Positions 33,283 through 42,735 are shown, numbered from the stretch's first letter. The stretch is DNA of 64,000 nt from Oscillospiraceae bacterium (GCA_902780785.1 CACZGS010000011.1:1-64000), one strand, 5' to 3'. The notes: generated by a model from the sequence alone, not told the origin. Made by a program: numbers and translations.

Positions 33283-34926
33283 TCAATTTTCTGTCGTCGG
33301 TGCCTCAGGGGCTGTACCGCTTACTGGATTGTCTAAGTCGCCTGTTGAGAGGTTTACTGTTGAAACGTTCTCAAGGCCGTTGATCGTGATGTTCTTGTTG
33401 ACCTTAGCGTCATAGGTGTTAGCCTTCATGATCTCTCTGATGTCGATTCCTGTAGCTTCCTTAACGGACTCGATGGTCTTGGCAAGGACGGAAGGGACAT
33501 AGGATCCCATTGAGCTTACGCCTGTATCGCCGCCGCCGTTGCCGGAATCGATAATTGTAACCTTATCGATCTGGCCGAGAGGCTCAGCGATTGCGGCTGC
33601 CATGTCAGGAAGTGCCTTAACGATCATTTCCATCATAGCTGCCTGGCCGTACTTCTTCATAGCTTCAGCCTTCTTGTCGATTGCCTCAGCCTCAGCTAAA
33701 CCCTTAGCAGCGATTGCTTCAGCTTCAGCTTTACCCTTTGCTGCGATGGCATCAGCTTCTGCCTTACCCTTTGCAGCGATGGCGTTAGCTTCCTGCTGTC
33801 TTGCGAACAATTCAGCTTCTGCCTGTGCCTTCCTTGCGTCAGCTTCCTTCTGCTTAGCGAAGAGGTCAGCCTCAGCCTGGATCTTCTTAACTTCCTGCTG
33901 CTTCTCGAGTTCGAACTTCTCAGCTTCAGCCTTTCTCTGTCTCTCATAGAGAGCTGCGTCTGCTGCCTGCTGCTTTGCGAACTTCTCAGCTTCAGCCTTC
34001 TTCTTGACTTCAGCGTCGAGAGCCTGCTCTTTAACTTCAGCTTCCTTTCTCTTGAGGTCAACTTCCTTCTCCTGACGTGCGATGTCAGCATTGGTCTTTG
34101 TTACCTCGATCGTCTTACGCTGATTCTCTTTCTGAATCTCGTAAGCTGCGTCTGCCTCAGCCTGCTTGGAGTCTTCGACTGTCTTGAGCTCTGCTCTCTT
34201 GATAGCGAGTTCGTTCTGCTTTACGGCGATCTCAGTGTCAGCTGCGACCTTAGCGTCGTTTGCTTCCTTCTGAGCCTGTGCCTGAGCGATTGCAACGTCT
34301 CTGTCAGCCTGTGCCTTAGCGATGGAAGCATCCTTCTGGATCTTAGCCATGTTGTCCTGACCGAGAGCGTTGATGAGATCCTTCTCATCTGTTACGTGCT
34401 GAACGTTGCAGGAGATGATCTCGATACCCAAGCGCTTCATGTCTTCCTGAGCCTTCTGCTGAACCTCGTCACCGAACTTCTTTCTGTCGTTGCAGAGGTC
34501 CTTCAGTGTGATCGTACCGATGATCTCTCTCATGTTACCCTGAAGGGAATCTACGAGGGAATCTGCGATCTGCTGCTCTTTCATGTTGAGGAAGTTCTTC
34601 ATGGCGAGCTTAACGCCTTCACCTTCGCTCATTACTCTTACCTTTGCGACTGCGTCGATGTTAACACCGATGAAGTCTGCTGTAGGTACGTAACCGTCTG
34701 TCTTGATGTCGATCGAGATCTGCTTGATGAGGAGCTCATCCTTTCTCTCGAAGAAGGGCATCTTGAGTCCGGCTCTACCGATCAGGATCTTAGGGTTCCT
34801 GCGAAGACCTGAGATGATGTATGCTTTGTCCGGCGGTGCCTTTACATAGCTGCAGATAATGATAATGATCACAACGATTGCAATGATTACCGCTGCAATG
34901 ATCGGGCCTGTTAAAAATTCGGGCAT
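33283..34926 (-). CDS. SPFH/flotillin-like membrane protein
   Basis: 547 aa from the ATG at 34926, behind AAGGAGG. An upstream GTG at 34959 lacks a ribosome site and falls within a leader hairpin. A hydrophobic N-terminal segment (about 4-27, TGPIIAAVIIAIVVIIIII) anchors it. The SPFH/band 7 domain covers about 28-190 (PPDKAYIISGLRRNPKILIG, IGVNIDAVAKVRV). A long helical coiled coil follows (about 190-440) with repeated AIAAKGKAEAD units near its end, then a C-terminal domain with GQAAMMEMIVKALPDMAAAI typical of flotillins. Such proteins organise membrane microdomains. No NfeD partner gene is adjacent. Confidence 0.92.
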   Translation of the reverse strand: MPEFLTGPIIAAVIIAIVVIIIIICSYVKAPPDKAYIISGLRRNPKILIGRAGLKMPFFERKDELLIKQISIDIKTDGYVPTADFIGVNIDAVAKVRVMSEGEGVKLAMKNFLNMKEQQIADSLVDSLQGNMREIIGTITLKDLCNDRKKFGDEVQQKAQEDMKRLGIEIISCNVQHVTDEKDLINALGQDNMAKIQKDASIAKAQADRDVAIAQAQAQKEANDAKVAADTEIAVKQNELAIKRAELKTVEDSKQAEADAAYEIQKENQRKTIEVTKTNADIARQEKEVDLKRKEAEVKEQALDAEVKKKAEAEKFAKQQAADAALYERQRKAEAEKFELEKQQEVKKIQAEADLFAKQKEADARKAQAEAELFARQQEANAIAAKGKAEADAIAAKGKAEAEAIAAKGLAEAEAIDKKAEAMKKYGQAAMMEMIVKALPDMAAAIAEPLGQIDKVTIIDSGNGGGDTGVSSMGSYVPSVLAKTIESVKEATGIDIREIMKANTYDAKVNKNITINGLENVSTVNLSTGDLDNPVSGTAPEAPTTEN

Positions 34927-35033
34927 TTCCTTATCCTCCTTATTCTTAAAAAACCCCACACCGAATCATGTACGGCACGGGGATGCATAAGTTATTGCTA
35001 AAGATATTTTACATTATGGGTACCCCCGGTCAA
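34927..35033 (-). promoter_or_regulatory. SPFH gene promoter and attenuator-like leader
   Basis: On the minus strand TTGACC (35033-35028), 16 bases, TAAAAT (35011-35006). The leader then forms CCCC-GUG-CCG / CGG-UGU-GGGG (34982-34954) followed at once by UUUUUU (34953-34948), before the AAGGAGG and ATG. The middle pairs are G-U and form only in this strand's RNA, so the hairpin is oriented for this transcript. The rest of the gap up to 35231 holds only the hemolysin III terminator. Confidence 0.6.
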
Positions 35034-35170
35034 GAAAAATCGTATCGGGGCAAATCCGATTTGTACACTTGAATAATTTGGAATATCCCCGGTTGTGCGG
35101 GTTTAATATTTTTCTACAATTTCAAGGCCTAAAAACGCTGTGATACAACTATACAAGGCTTTAGCGCGGT

Positions 35171-35205
35171 TCAAAAGAAAAGCCCGCCTTTTCGAAGACG
35201 GGCTT
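35171..35205 (-). terminator. Intrinsic terminator after the hemolysin III gene
   Basis: AAGCCCG (35180-35186) pairs with CGGGCTT (35199-35205). On the minus strand it is followed by TTCTTTTGA. Confidence 0.88.
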
Positions 35206-35231
35206 GTATCTGCATTATATAAGTATTTTTA

Positions 35232-36056
35232 TTAGCCGAAGAAGTAAACGAATCCCAGTACGTGGAGGACGACACCTGCGATGCAGAAGAAGTGCCATAC
35301 CATGTGTGAGAACTTAAATCTTCTCTTGGAGGGCGCGAAAAAGATACCTACTGTGTAAACGATCGCACCGGACAGAAGGAGCCAGAAAGTAACGAGTGAT
35401 GTGTTCTTGTAGAACTCGATGATCCTGAAGATGATTCCCCAACCCATCAATGCATAGATGAAGTATGTGAATCCCTTGCCGACCTTTGTGTGATAAGCGA
35501 GTGCGGTAACGAGAACGCCTGCGACCGCACATGCAGCTTCCAAAGACCAGAGGACCGCACCTGAGATGGGACCTAAGACATTGATGCAGATAGGTGTATA
35601 TGCGCCGAGGATAGCAAAGTACGCAACGCTTCTGTTTACCTTGTTCATTACTCTCTTGTGGGGAGTGCCGTGCTTCATGAGGTGATATACCGTGGACATG
35701 AGGAGCGCGAGGATCAAAGTGATGATGAAAGCGGATATTGCGATAACGGACATGACAACGTGTGCCTGTGAAGCACCATCCTGTCCGGATACTCTTAAAT
35801 ATGTGTTGATCGCTGCGAAAGGAAGGAGACCTAAAAGATAGAGAACTGCGACGCCGGATGTGATGGAGTTGCCGACTTCCTCGCCGAAAGTCTCATATGT
35901 CTTGTTGATACCTCTTCTTACAGCCTGCTTGGAACTTTCAAACCATGTAAGCTGCTTAAGACCTTCTTCGAGCGGGTCTTCACCGGTTTGCGCGGCATGC
36001 TTCTTGTCGGAGCTGCTCGCGAGCAAAGTCTTCCAGTATTTCTTGTTCTTAGCCAT
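35232..36056 (-). CDS. Hemolysin III (PAQR/HlyIII) family membrane protein
   Basis: 274 aa with seven predicted membrane segments after a 60-residue soluble N-terminus. Family landmarks are EEVGNSITSGVAVLYLLGLL (first segment), ALLMSTVYH (Ser and His of the metal site), NRSVAYFAILGAYTP (third to fourth segment) and KFSHMVWHFF (HxxxH). In the family the NRS position is usually Asp (DHS), a metal-site residue; here it is Asn. The metal-dependent lipid-hydrolase role proposed for the superfamily is therefore uncertain. The charged N-terminal extension is longer than usual. It may be co-transcribed with the gene 78 bases upstream. Confidence 0.88.
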   Translation of the reverse strand: MAKNKKYWKTLLASSSDKKHAAQTGEDPLEEGLKQLTWFESSKQAVRRGINKTYETFGEEVGNSITSGVAVLYLLGLLPFAAINTYLRVSGQDGASQAHVVMSVIAISAFIITLILALLMSTVYHLMKHGTPHKRVMNKVNRSVAYFAILGAYTPICINVLGPISGAVLWSLEAACAVAGVLVTALAYHTKVGKGFTYFIYALMGWGIIFRIIEFYKNTSLVTFWLLLSGAIVYTVGIFFAPSKRRFKFSHMVWHFFCIAGVVLHVLGFVYFFG

Positions 36057-36134
36057 CGTTCCTATTCTCCATACTATTAGTCAACTGATACATTTTACAA
36101 GGTGTCAGGTAGGTTTTCAACCTCGCGGAAATGC

Positions 36135-37127
36135 TTAGTGCTCATTATCTTCAGCGGGTCCGCCAAACTCTATGTTATTGTTTCCGCCATTCTGTGAAGG
36201 TGCTCCGAGCTGGATGACATCATCAGCTTTGGGCTTCGGAGGAGGCATCGGTATGGCCTCATCTGCCTTCGGCTTGGGAGCCGAGAGCTCTATGGGCGCG
36301 TCGTTCTTCTTTTCTTCCGCGGGAGCGCCTGCTCCTAATGCTTCAACCGGCTTTTTCTCAGGTGCTCCGATATGAACGGGTCTTACGGGAGCTCTTACGC
36401 CTGTGCGGGGCTTGGTCTTCAGGCCGTCCTTTAATGCGGGCTTCTCTTCGGCTGCAGGCGCATTAATGGCTGACTTATCTTCGCTCTTGAATGAAGGCAG
36501 GTGCTTTCTGGTGATGTCGGCGGGTGTCTGGGCCGTAACGGGCGCAGAGATTACCGTGCCAAGCACTTCCGGCTTGCCGGATATCTCGGGCTTTCTGGCA
36601 GCCTTCGGAGATGCCTGGTCAGGCGTCATGGGGTTAAGCTGCTCTGAAAGATAAGCAAGTCTGTAGAATCTGATGACTCTTAAGAGGATGGGCCAGAATA
36701 TTGCGACCGGTAAGAGCCAGTAAACAACCTTCGATGCGGCATTATCGCCTATAAGCCTGGACAAGGCTGCGAAAGGTGCCTGCATTACGTTGTAGATCGT
36801 TCTTAATACGAGTGCGCCGAGCTTTGTGGTAAGGCCGGCATCCTCCATCGCGAGCTTCTCTGCAGGATAGAACCACAGAGGCAGATAGATCATGAGGCCG
36901 TATGCGGCAAGTCCCCAGTTGACCCATTCCTTTTTCCTGAAAGCAGCGAAAAAAGGAAGGAACACTACAAAGAACAACGCATAGAGGAAGCTTAAGAAGC
37001 GCTCAAGGATCGGGAAGTCTCTCGGAACTATTCCGTCAAAAGTAAAATAGAGCGGCGAAAAGAACACGAATGCCAAAGCGCCCGCTATAAGTCCCAAGAA
37101 TACACATGTGAAGTAGTCTCTTCTCAT
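36135..37127 (-). CDS. Membrane protein with long Pro/Lys/Ala-rich cytoplasmic-type tail, unknown function
   Basis: 330 aa, ATG at 37127 with AAAGGGG upstream. The first 165 residues hold about four membrane segments (near 7-30, 45-64, 70-90, 135-155) with amphipathic stretches between. From about residue 170 the chain is low-complexity: KPEISGKPEVLGTVISAPVTA, KPALKDGLKTKPRTGVRAPVRPV and two near copies of a PKPKADE/D motif (LSAPKPKADEAIPMPPPKPK). The end is Asn/Gly-rich then acidic. I recognise no family. Such tails often bind other proteins or the wall, but that is speculation. Confidence 0.78.
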   Translation of the reverse strand: MRRDYFTCVFLGLIAGALAFVFFSPLYFTFDGIVPRDFPILERFLSFLYALFFVVFLPFFAAFRKKEWVNWGLAAYGLMIYLPLWFYPAEKLAMEDAGLTTKLGALVLRTIYNVMQAPFAALSRLIGDNAASKVVYWLLPVAIFWPILLRVIRFYRLAYLSEQLNPMTPDQASPKAARKPEISGKPEVLGTVISAPVTAQTPADITRKHLPSFKSEDKSAINAPAAEEKPALKDGLKTKPRTGVRAPVRPVHIGAPEKKPVEALGAGAPAEEKKNDAPIELSAPKPKADEAIPMPPPKPKADDVIQLGAPSQNGGNNNIEFGGPAEDNEH

Positions 37128-37148
37128 ATATCCCCTTTAAAAGTTTTA

Positions 37149-37172
37149 GGCCGGCTCAAAAAAGAGCCGACC
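37149..37172 (-). terminator. Intrinsic terminator after the GH3 gene
   Basis: On the minus strand GGTCGGCTC, loop TTTTTT, GAGCCGGCC then TAAAACTTTT, about 55 bases past the stop at 37226. Confidence 0.75.
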
Positions 37173-37225
37173 CTATTTTAATACAAAAAGCAATTAATAT
37201 AAAATTATTATTCTTTTAAGAGGCT

Positions 37226-40012
37226 TTAGAGAGGTCTTAAGTACTTGAGCTTGACCGTCTTGAGCGTTACGCCGCCTGATGCGAAATGAATGCGGAATAC
37301 GCAGTTCTTGGCATACATCATGCACTCGGTTTCCTTGGTGACGAGCTCACCGTTTGTGCCGTTCCATGTGATGACGGCGAACGGAATGCTTGTAATAAAA
37401 CCGGTCATGGGGATCTGCGCGAGCTCGCCAAGATTGGAATAAGCCGTAAATTCGAGTGAATAGTAGCCCTGCTTGTCGCATGTGATACCGAAGACAAAGT
37501 CCTTGCCTCTGGAAGTCTTGGTCTTGCACTCGATCGTGATCTCGTCGGTCATCTCATAGAAGACATCCGTATCTATTTCAACATCATCGTCAGAGAAGGG
37601 GCTGTCAACGTGGCAGATCTTGACCTCATTGCCTTCCACCCTGTCCATTGCAGGTGTGTTCATGGCAAAGTTTAAGATGTTTCTCGCGTTTCTCTGGAGC
37701 TCGGCACGGGTGATCTGTGAGCCGTCACCTTCCGTAAGTTCCTTATAGGTGTCAGCTTCCAGGAGGTTCTCCTTTTCGACGCATGTGCATACCATGTAAA
37801 CGTCGTTCTGGGATCTTGCCATGACTGAGTGATCTTCGAGATTGTATTTCTCGGCAGCCGTAACTTCCTTATTGATATATGCCCACCAGTCGGTCATTAC
37901 AAGGCCCGTGAAGCCCCACTGCTCGCGGAGGATCATGGTGTTCTGGTCGTAGTGGTTGGCGCTGTAAGTGTCATTGATCCTGTTGTAGCTCGTCATGACG
38001 CATCTCGCGCCGCCTTCCTTGATCGCGATCTCGAAAGCGGGAAGGTAGATCTCACGGAGCGCGCGGGATGAGACGCGGGAGCTCATCTCACGTCTGTGTG
38101 TCTCACGGTTGTTTGCGCAGAAATGCTTGATTACGGGTGTTACGCCTGACTTCTCGAGAGCTTTGACCTGGGCTGCAGCCATAAGGCCAGTAAGGAGCGG
38201 ATCTTCGGAGAAATATTCGAAGTTGCGCCCGTTAAGGGGATGCCTGTGGATGTTGATTCCGGGGCCAAGAAGCGCGTCGATCTTATTGGACAGCATCTCG
38301 ATTCCAAGATAGGAATAGAGCTCTTCAACGAGTTCAACGTTGAATGTCGAAGCAAGGCATGTGCCGTTAGGAAGAGAGAAAGCCTTCTTGCCTGAATCAA
38401 GTCTCATTCCGGAAGGACCGTCAGTGCAGCAGAGCGTGGGAACACCCAATGCTTTAAGCTCTTTGGATACGCCTCCGAATGCAGCGGCCGTTCCGAGGGT
38501 AACCTTGGGGCTTCCCATTCCCTCACCTCTGATTATGAGGCAGAGATCCTCATCGGTAAGCTGTGCGATGAACTCGTCCATCGTATTCTTTCCGTGCTTA
38601 ACGTCTGTAAGCTTGATGCCCTTATCGCCGGTCTGGGGAATCTCGGGAGCGACCCTGTCCATTCTGGTCTCAAGGAAATCTATTGTCTTAAGAGGTGTGT
38701 CCTCTTCGCCCTTTGAATATGTGCCGTCGCCGTTGGGAACTGCAGTAAGGCGCTTATAGGGCTTAAGCGGAAGGAGGGCGTTATCGAGAGCTTCGAGAAG
38801 CTTGCCTTCTGAGAGCTCGAAAGAACCTACCGGTGATGCGCTTATAAAATCGCTTCCGAGGAAGAATTCATATGTACCCTTCTCAAGGACAAAACCTGTT
38901 GTTCCGAAGCCTGCCCTGCCGTCATCGTCAAAGGATGCGAATCTTCTGTAAGGAGCTGTGATGGTAACGCGCTCTTCGCAGCCGGAAGGAATGTTGCCGG
39001 TCTTTGTAAATCCGACCAATACTCTGGAAGGCTTGGAAAGCGTACCGTCAGGAGCCTTGCAGTAGAGCATGACTGCTTTCTTGCCTGATACGGCGCCTGT
39101 GTTCCTGACCGTAACGCTTACGGTTACGGTGCCGTCACTGTTCTCAAAAGATACATCGGAAAGTTCGAATGTCGTGTAGGACAGACCGAATCCGAAGGGA
39201 TAGAGAACATCCTTGGTATCGAATGTAGAGAAATATCTGTAGCCGACGAAGATGTCTTCCTGGTAAATGTCTTCCTTGATGTCCTTAAGGAAGTTTGCAT
39301 CGGAAGGATAGTCTTCGATCTTTTTCGCGATCGTGTCGGGAAGCGCGCCTGAAGGATTCTCCTTGCCTGTAAGGACTCTAGCAACGCTGATGCCTCCGAT
39401 CATGCCGGACTGCCATACGTAGAGAACGCTCTTGATGCCGTACTTCTCGACAAAAGACATGTCGATGATGTTGCCGACATTAAGGAGAACAATCGTCTTG
39501 TCGAATGCTTTGGTTACATTTGCGAGCATCTCTTCTTCGCTGTCGCTTAAGAAGAATGCTCCCTTCTCTGCGGAATTGTCCCTGTCTTCGCCTGCAGTTC
39601 TAGCGATGATGATCACCGCATAATCGTTGCGTGAAGCGAGCTTTTCCGCTAGTTCTGAGGACACAGGCATCTCGGCCTGAGACCATGCCTCCTTGCCCCA
39701 GCCGAGTCCTGTGTCGATGGGATTTTCCTCATCCCATTTGTCGTATATGTCCATGAGCTCAGCATCAAGAGTGACGCTGTCACAGTCATTGAGACCTTCT
39801 CTGATGTCCGTCACATGGTGAACGTTTACCATGCCGCCGGAACCTGTTCCGGACTTGTAGTAATGGATCTGCATCCTTCCGAAGAGAGCGACTCTGGCGC
39901 CCGTCTTTAAAGGAAGAACGTTCTCCTTATTCTCGATCATGACGATGCCTTCGCAGGCAGTCTTGATCGCTGATTCAGTATATTCATTCCAGTTAAGGGT
40001 TATCTCATTCAT
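37226..40012 (-). CDS. Family 3 glycoside hydrolase (beta-glucosidase type), domain-inverted
   Basis: 928 aa from the ATG at 40012, with AGGAGGT 7 bases upstream. The domain order is the reverse of usual GH3. The alpha/beta sandwich comes first (ACEGIVMIENKENVLPLKTG, near 20-40; YRYFSTFDTKDVLYPFGFGL near 300), then a fibronectin-III-like domain (about 315-420). The catalytic (beta/alpha)8 barrel is last, with CCTDGPSGMR, LGPGINIHRHPLNGRNFEY, TPVIKHFCANN and LVMTDWWAYI, whose Asp (near 690) is the expected nucleophile. A further C-terminal strand domain follows. There is no signal peptide, so it likely splits imported beta-linked oligosaccharides in the cytoplasm. The exact sugar is not predictable. 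Confidence 0.9.
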   Translation of the reverse strand: MNEITLNWNEYTESAIKTACEGIVMIENKENVLPLKTGARVALFGRMQIHYYKSGTGSGGMVNVHHVTDIREGLNDCDSVTLDAELMDIYDKWDEENPIDTGLGWGKEAWSQAEMPVSSELAEKLASRNDYAVIIIARTAGEDRDNSAEKGAFFLSDSEEEMLANVTKAFDKTIVLLNVGNIIDMSFVEKYGIKSVLYVWQSGMIGGISVARVLTGKENPSGALPDTIAKKIEDYPSDANFLKDIKEDIYQEDIFVGYRYFSTFDTKDVLYPFGFGLSYTTFELSDVSFENSDGTVTVSVTVRNTGAVSGKKAVMLYCKAPDGTLSKPSRVLVGFTKTGNIPSGCEERVTITAPYRRFASFDDDGRAGFGTTGFVLEKGTYEFFLGSDFISASPVGSFELSEGKLLEALDNALLPLKPYKRLTAVPNGDGTYSKGEEDTPLKTIDFLETRMDRVAPEIPQTGDKGIKLTDVKHGKNTMDEFIAQLTDEDLCLIIRGEGMGSPKVTLGTAAAFGGVSKELKALGVPTLCCTDGPSGMRLDSGKKAFSLPNGTCLASTFNVELVEELYSYLGIEMLSNKIDALLGPGINIHRHPLNGRNFEYFSEDPLLTGLMAAAQVKALEKSGVTPVIKHFCANNRETHRREMSSRVSSRALREIYLPAFEIAIKEGGARCVMTSYNRINDTYSANHYDQNTMILREQWGFTGLVMTDWWAYINKEVTAAEKYNLEDHSVMARSQNDVYMVCTCVEKENLLEADTYKELTEGDGSQITRAELQRNARNILNFAMNTPAMDRVEGNEVKICHVDSPFSDDDVEIDTDVFYEMTDEITIECKTKTSRGKDFVFGITCDKQGYYSLEFTAYSNLGELAQIPMTGFITSIPFAVITWNGTNGELVTKETECMMYAKNCVFRIHFASGGVTLKTVKLKYLRPL

Positions 40013-40221
40013 AGACAGAACCTCCTGATTATCCCGTGGATTTCGATGTAAATTGAATATACAGCATTTCAAAACCTCTTGATTGTATTTTGCCCGCATT
40101 TATTATTCATTTTTTGCTCTTGCTCGCGGTATATGTGAACAAGCCGTAAATTAAGGGTTTTTGCCGTTGATTAAGTTATAAATATGCAATCTATTTGATA
40201 TTGATCGCGGTATTGCAGTCC

Positions 40222-40227
40222 TATAAT
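40222..40227 (+). promoter_or_regulatory. Candidate -10 box for the MATE gene
   Basis: A consensus TATAAT. Upstream TTGATC (40201-40206) is 15 bases away, short for a -35. A TATAAT here argues that translation starts at 40256, not at the ATG at 40226 that overlaps it. Confidence 0.5.
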
Positions 40228-40255
40228 GTGGAAACTTCAAAATAAAGGAAACCGT

Positions 40256-41656
40256 ATGGCAAGAAGAACAGATCTGGACATGACAAAAGGCAATCCGATG
40301 TCGATCATATTCAAGTTCACGCTGATGCTCCTTCTGGGAAATGTCGCCCAGCAACTCTATAACATCGTGGACACCATCATCGTCGGCAGGAACGTCGACG
40401 AACTGGCTCTTGCTGCCGTAGGTTCCACCGGAACCATCATGTTCCTGATGTTCGGCACGTCGAACGGAATGGTGTCTGGCTTTACGATCGTCACGAGCCA
40501 GAGATACGGCGCTGGCGATTCCAAGGGCGTTAAGGCTTCCGTCACAAACGGCTTTTATCTGTCAGTGATCATCGCTGCAGTTATTACCGCCGTCGGCCTT
40601 TTCTTCATGCGCCCCCTTCTCGTTCTTATGAACACGCCCGAAGAGATCTTCGATCATGCGATGACATATATCTCGACAATATGCGCAGGCATCGTCTGCG
40701 TCATTCTTTATAACTACTGCGCTTCACTTATGAGGGCGGTCGGAAACAGCCTTATGCCCCTGATCTTCCTTATCTGCTCTGCTGCAACCAACGTCGGCTT
40801 AGACCTCTGGTTCATCATAGGATTTAAGCTGGGCACATTCGGCGCGGCACTTGCGACCGTAATAGCACAGGGCCTTGCGGTCATTCCCTGCATCATTTTC
40901 ATATATGCGAAAATGCCTACCTTAAGGCCTTCAAAGGAAGACTGGAAATGGAATCCTGCGATCATCAAAGAACAGCTTAAATACGGCATCCCGATGTCGA
41001 TCCAGTATGGTATCACAGCATCCGGCACCGTAATAATGCAGAGCGCTTTCAACACCTTCGACTACATCGCGGTCGGCGCGATCACCGCTGCAAGCAAGTT
41101 CCAGGGAATCATCACGATGGGCATGTTCTCCGTCGGCCAGACGATGGCAGCTTACGCAGGCCAGAACTACGGCGCGAAGAACATGAAGAGGATCAGACAG
41201 GGCGTAAACAGTGCCTTGAAGCTCTATATCGTTTATTCCGTCGTGGCTGCAGTGATCTCGATAATCGCAGTGCCCAAAGTGCTCTGGATCTTCTTTGATT
41301 CGGAGGTCGATATCTCGCTCTATATCCCGTGGGCAATGCCGTATATCATTGAGTGCGCGGTATGCTATTTCTTCCTTGCCATGATCTTCATATACAGGCA
41401 CACGATCCAGTCTGTAGGCTATGCGCAGCTCGCAATGATCTTAGGCTTTGTGGAGCTCGGTGCAAGAATCCTCTCGTCCTTTTATTCCATACAGATACAT
41501 AACTACTACATCGCGGTAGCTTCAGATCCGTTCGCATGGATCCTTGCGGGATTAAGCGGCCTGGTAATAACGCGTATTATTTTCAAGAGGATCGAGAAAA
41601 GATGGGCAGAAGAAGAGCCCGCACCTTCTCCGGCGCTTGCTGAGGCCAAGGATTAA
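40256..41656 (+). CDS. MATE family multidrug/toxin efflux transporter
   Basis: 466 aa with twelve predicted membrane segments. The ATG at 40256 has AAAGGAAA just upstream. The first helix reads GNPMSIIFKFTLMLLLGNVAQQLYNIVDTIIVG, shown here in part as NVAQQLYNIVDTIIVG, a hallmark of the family. Also present are SGFTIVTSQRYGAGDSKGVK, RAVGNSLMPLIFLI and the symmetric second half SIQYGITASGTVIMQS and AAYAGQNYGAKNMKRI. It exports organic cations or other toxins using Na+ or H+. With the Na+ pump in this genome, Na+ coupling is plausible. It is divergent from the GH3 gene. Its stop codon overlaps that of the next gene. Confidence 0.92.
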   Translation: MARRTDLDMTKGNPMSIIFKFTLMLLLGNVAQQLYNIVDTIIVGRNVDELALAAVGSTGTIMFLMFGTSNGMVSGFTIVTSQRYGAGDSKGVKASVTNGFYLSVIIAAVITAVGLFFMRPLLVLMNTPEEIFDHAMTYISTICAGIVCVILYNYCASLMRAVGNSLMPLIFLICSAATNVGLDLWFIIGFKLGTFGAALATVIAQGLAVIPCIIFIYAKMPTLRPSKEDWKWNPAIIKEQLKYGIPMSIQYGITASGTVIMQSAFNTFDYIAVGAITAASKFQGIITMGMFSVGQTMAAYAGQNYGAKNMKRIRQGVNSALKLYIVYSVVAAVISIIAVPKVLWIFFDSEVDISLYIPWAMPYIIECAVCYFFLAMIFIYRHTIQSVGYAQLAMILGFVELGARILSSFYSIQIHNYYIAVASDPFAWILAGLSGLVITRIIFKRIEKRWAEEEPAPSPALAEAKD

Positions 41657-42651
41657 GTGGTCTCTGAAGTGCTCTCTGAAGCAGAGGGATCAGTCTCAGA
41701 AGGGGTATTCTTTACAAAGAACTGTAATCCGGTAAGCTGCTTTGTCGACTGGTCATAGATGAAGAAGACGTACGGACCGTCCTTGAAATTCTCTTCCTGC
41801 GTGTATGTGATCGTTATCTCCTCAGGATTCTCATCGATAATGGTCTTGGACGTGTAGAGATATGTCCATTCAGGCGATGTCTGGAGAGCAACGGCATAGA
41901 TGTATGTCCAGACATAATCCTTTGCGCGCTCATCTAATTCATAGACAATGGTAAATGTATTCGTATCCTTATACGTACTAGTCTTCTCATCCCAGTTGTC
42001 GCCTGTCATATAGCACTTCTTGACCATGTCGAAAAGCTTGAAGAACTTAACATCGCTGACATTGTAATCGTAAATGGAAACAAGATCGTCCGGATTGGCA
42101 AGGACAAAATGCTTGCCGGATTCATCCTTAACGAATTCGAGAGTATATTTCTGATCTACCGTCTCATCGATGCTTTGGAGAATGGTATTGAACTCGGCAG
42201 GACCCAGGAATTCCTTCTTCTGCATCTTGACCCTTCTGTAGTCCTTATATGAGAACTTGACGTCAACGGAACACTTGCTGCCCCAGATGCCGCCCTGAAA
42301 GCTGTCCTCGTCGATCTCATAAGTGATCGATGTGGCGATCAGGTTCATAAGACGCCATTGATCGGTGATCTTCGGCTTGGTATAGTCCGTGCTGTCTTCT
42401 TCTTTGATGACCGGCATCTTGCGCTCCATCTCATGTGACGAAGCGACGCAGTACTCGGTGAATTTATCGAAATTACAATCGGCAAGGGCATTTCCGATCT
42501 TGCCTATGGTGGCAAAGACCTCTTCTTTTGTACCTGAGACCTTTGATTCTTTGGAGGATTCTGAAGTTTCCGGGGTGTCGAACATGCTGCAGGAGACCAA
42601 TGATAAGACATTAGCCAGCACCAGGATGATTGAAATCAGTCTTTTACGCAT
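41653..42651 (-). CDS. Putative lipoprotein, 332 aa
   Basis: ATG at 42651 with GGAGGT 11-12 bases before. The frame continues 28 codons upstream without a ribosome site. The signal MRKRLISIILVLANV ends in lipobox LSLVSC (Cys near 20). A Ser/Glu-rich linker follows, then a domain beginning EEVFATIGKIGNALADCNFDKFTEYC, reminiscent of NTF2-like folds, and a second strand-rich part. The C-terminus is Ser/Thr/Glu-rich. I cannot assign a function. The stop codon shares the TTAA at 41653-41656 with the convergent MATE gene, leaving no room for a terminator between them. Confidence 0.78.
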   Translation of the reverse strand: MRKRLISIILVLANVLSLVSCSMFDTPETSESSKESKVSGTKEEVFATIGKIGNALADCNFDKFTEYCVASSHEMERKMPVIKEEDSTDYTKPKITDQWRLMNLIATSITYEIDEDSFQGGIWGSKCSVDVKFSYKDYRRVKMQKKEFLGPAEFNTILQSIDETVDQKYTLEFVKDESGKHFVLANPDDLVSIYDYNVSDVKFFKLFDMVKKCYMTGDNWDEKTSTYKDTNTFTIVYELDERAKDYVWTYIYAVALQTSPEWTYLYTSKTIIDENPEEITITYTQEENFKDGPYVFFIYDQSTKQLTGLQFFVKNTPSETDPSASESTSETT

Positions 42652-42735
42652 CTTTTTCGCGACCTCCAAACAGAGATTATTATATCTCAAATACAATTTA
42701 ACAGAAGAAAATGTGGCAAATTGATATTGGGGCAC

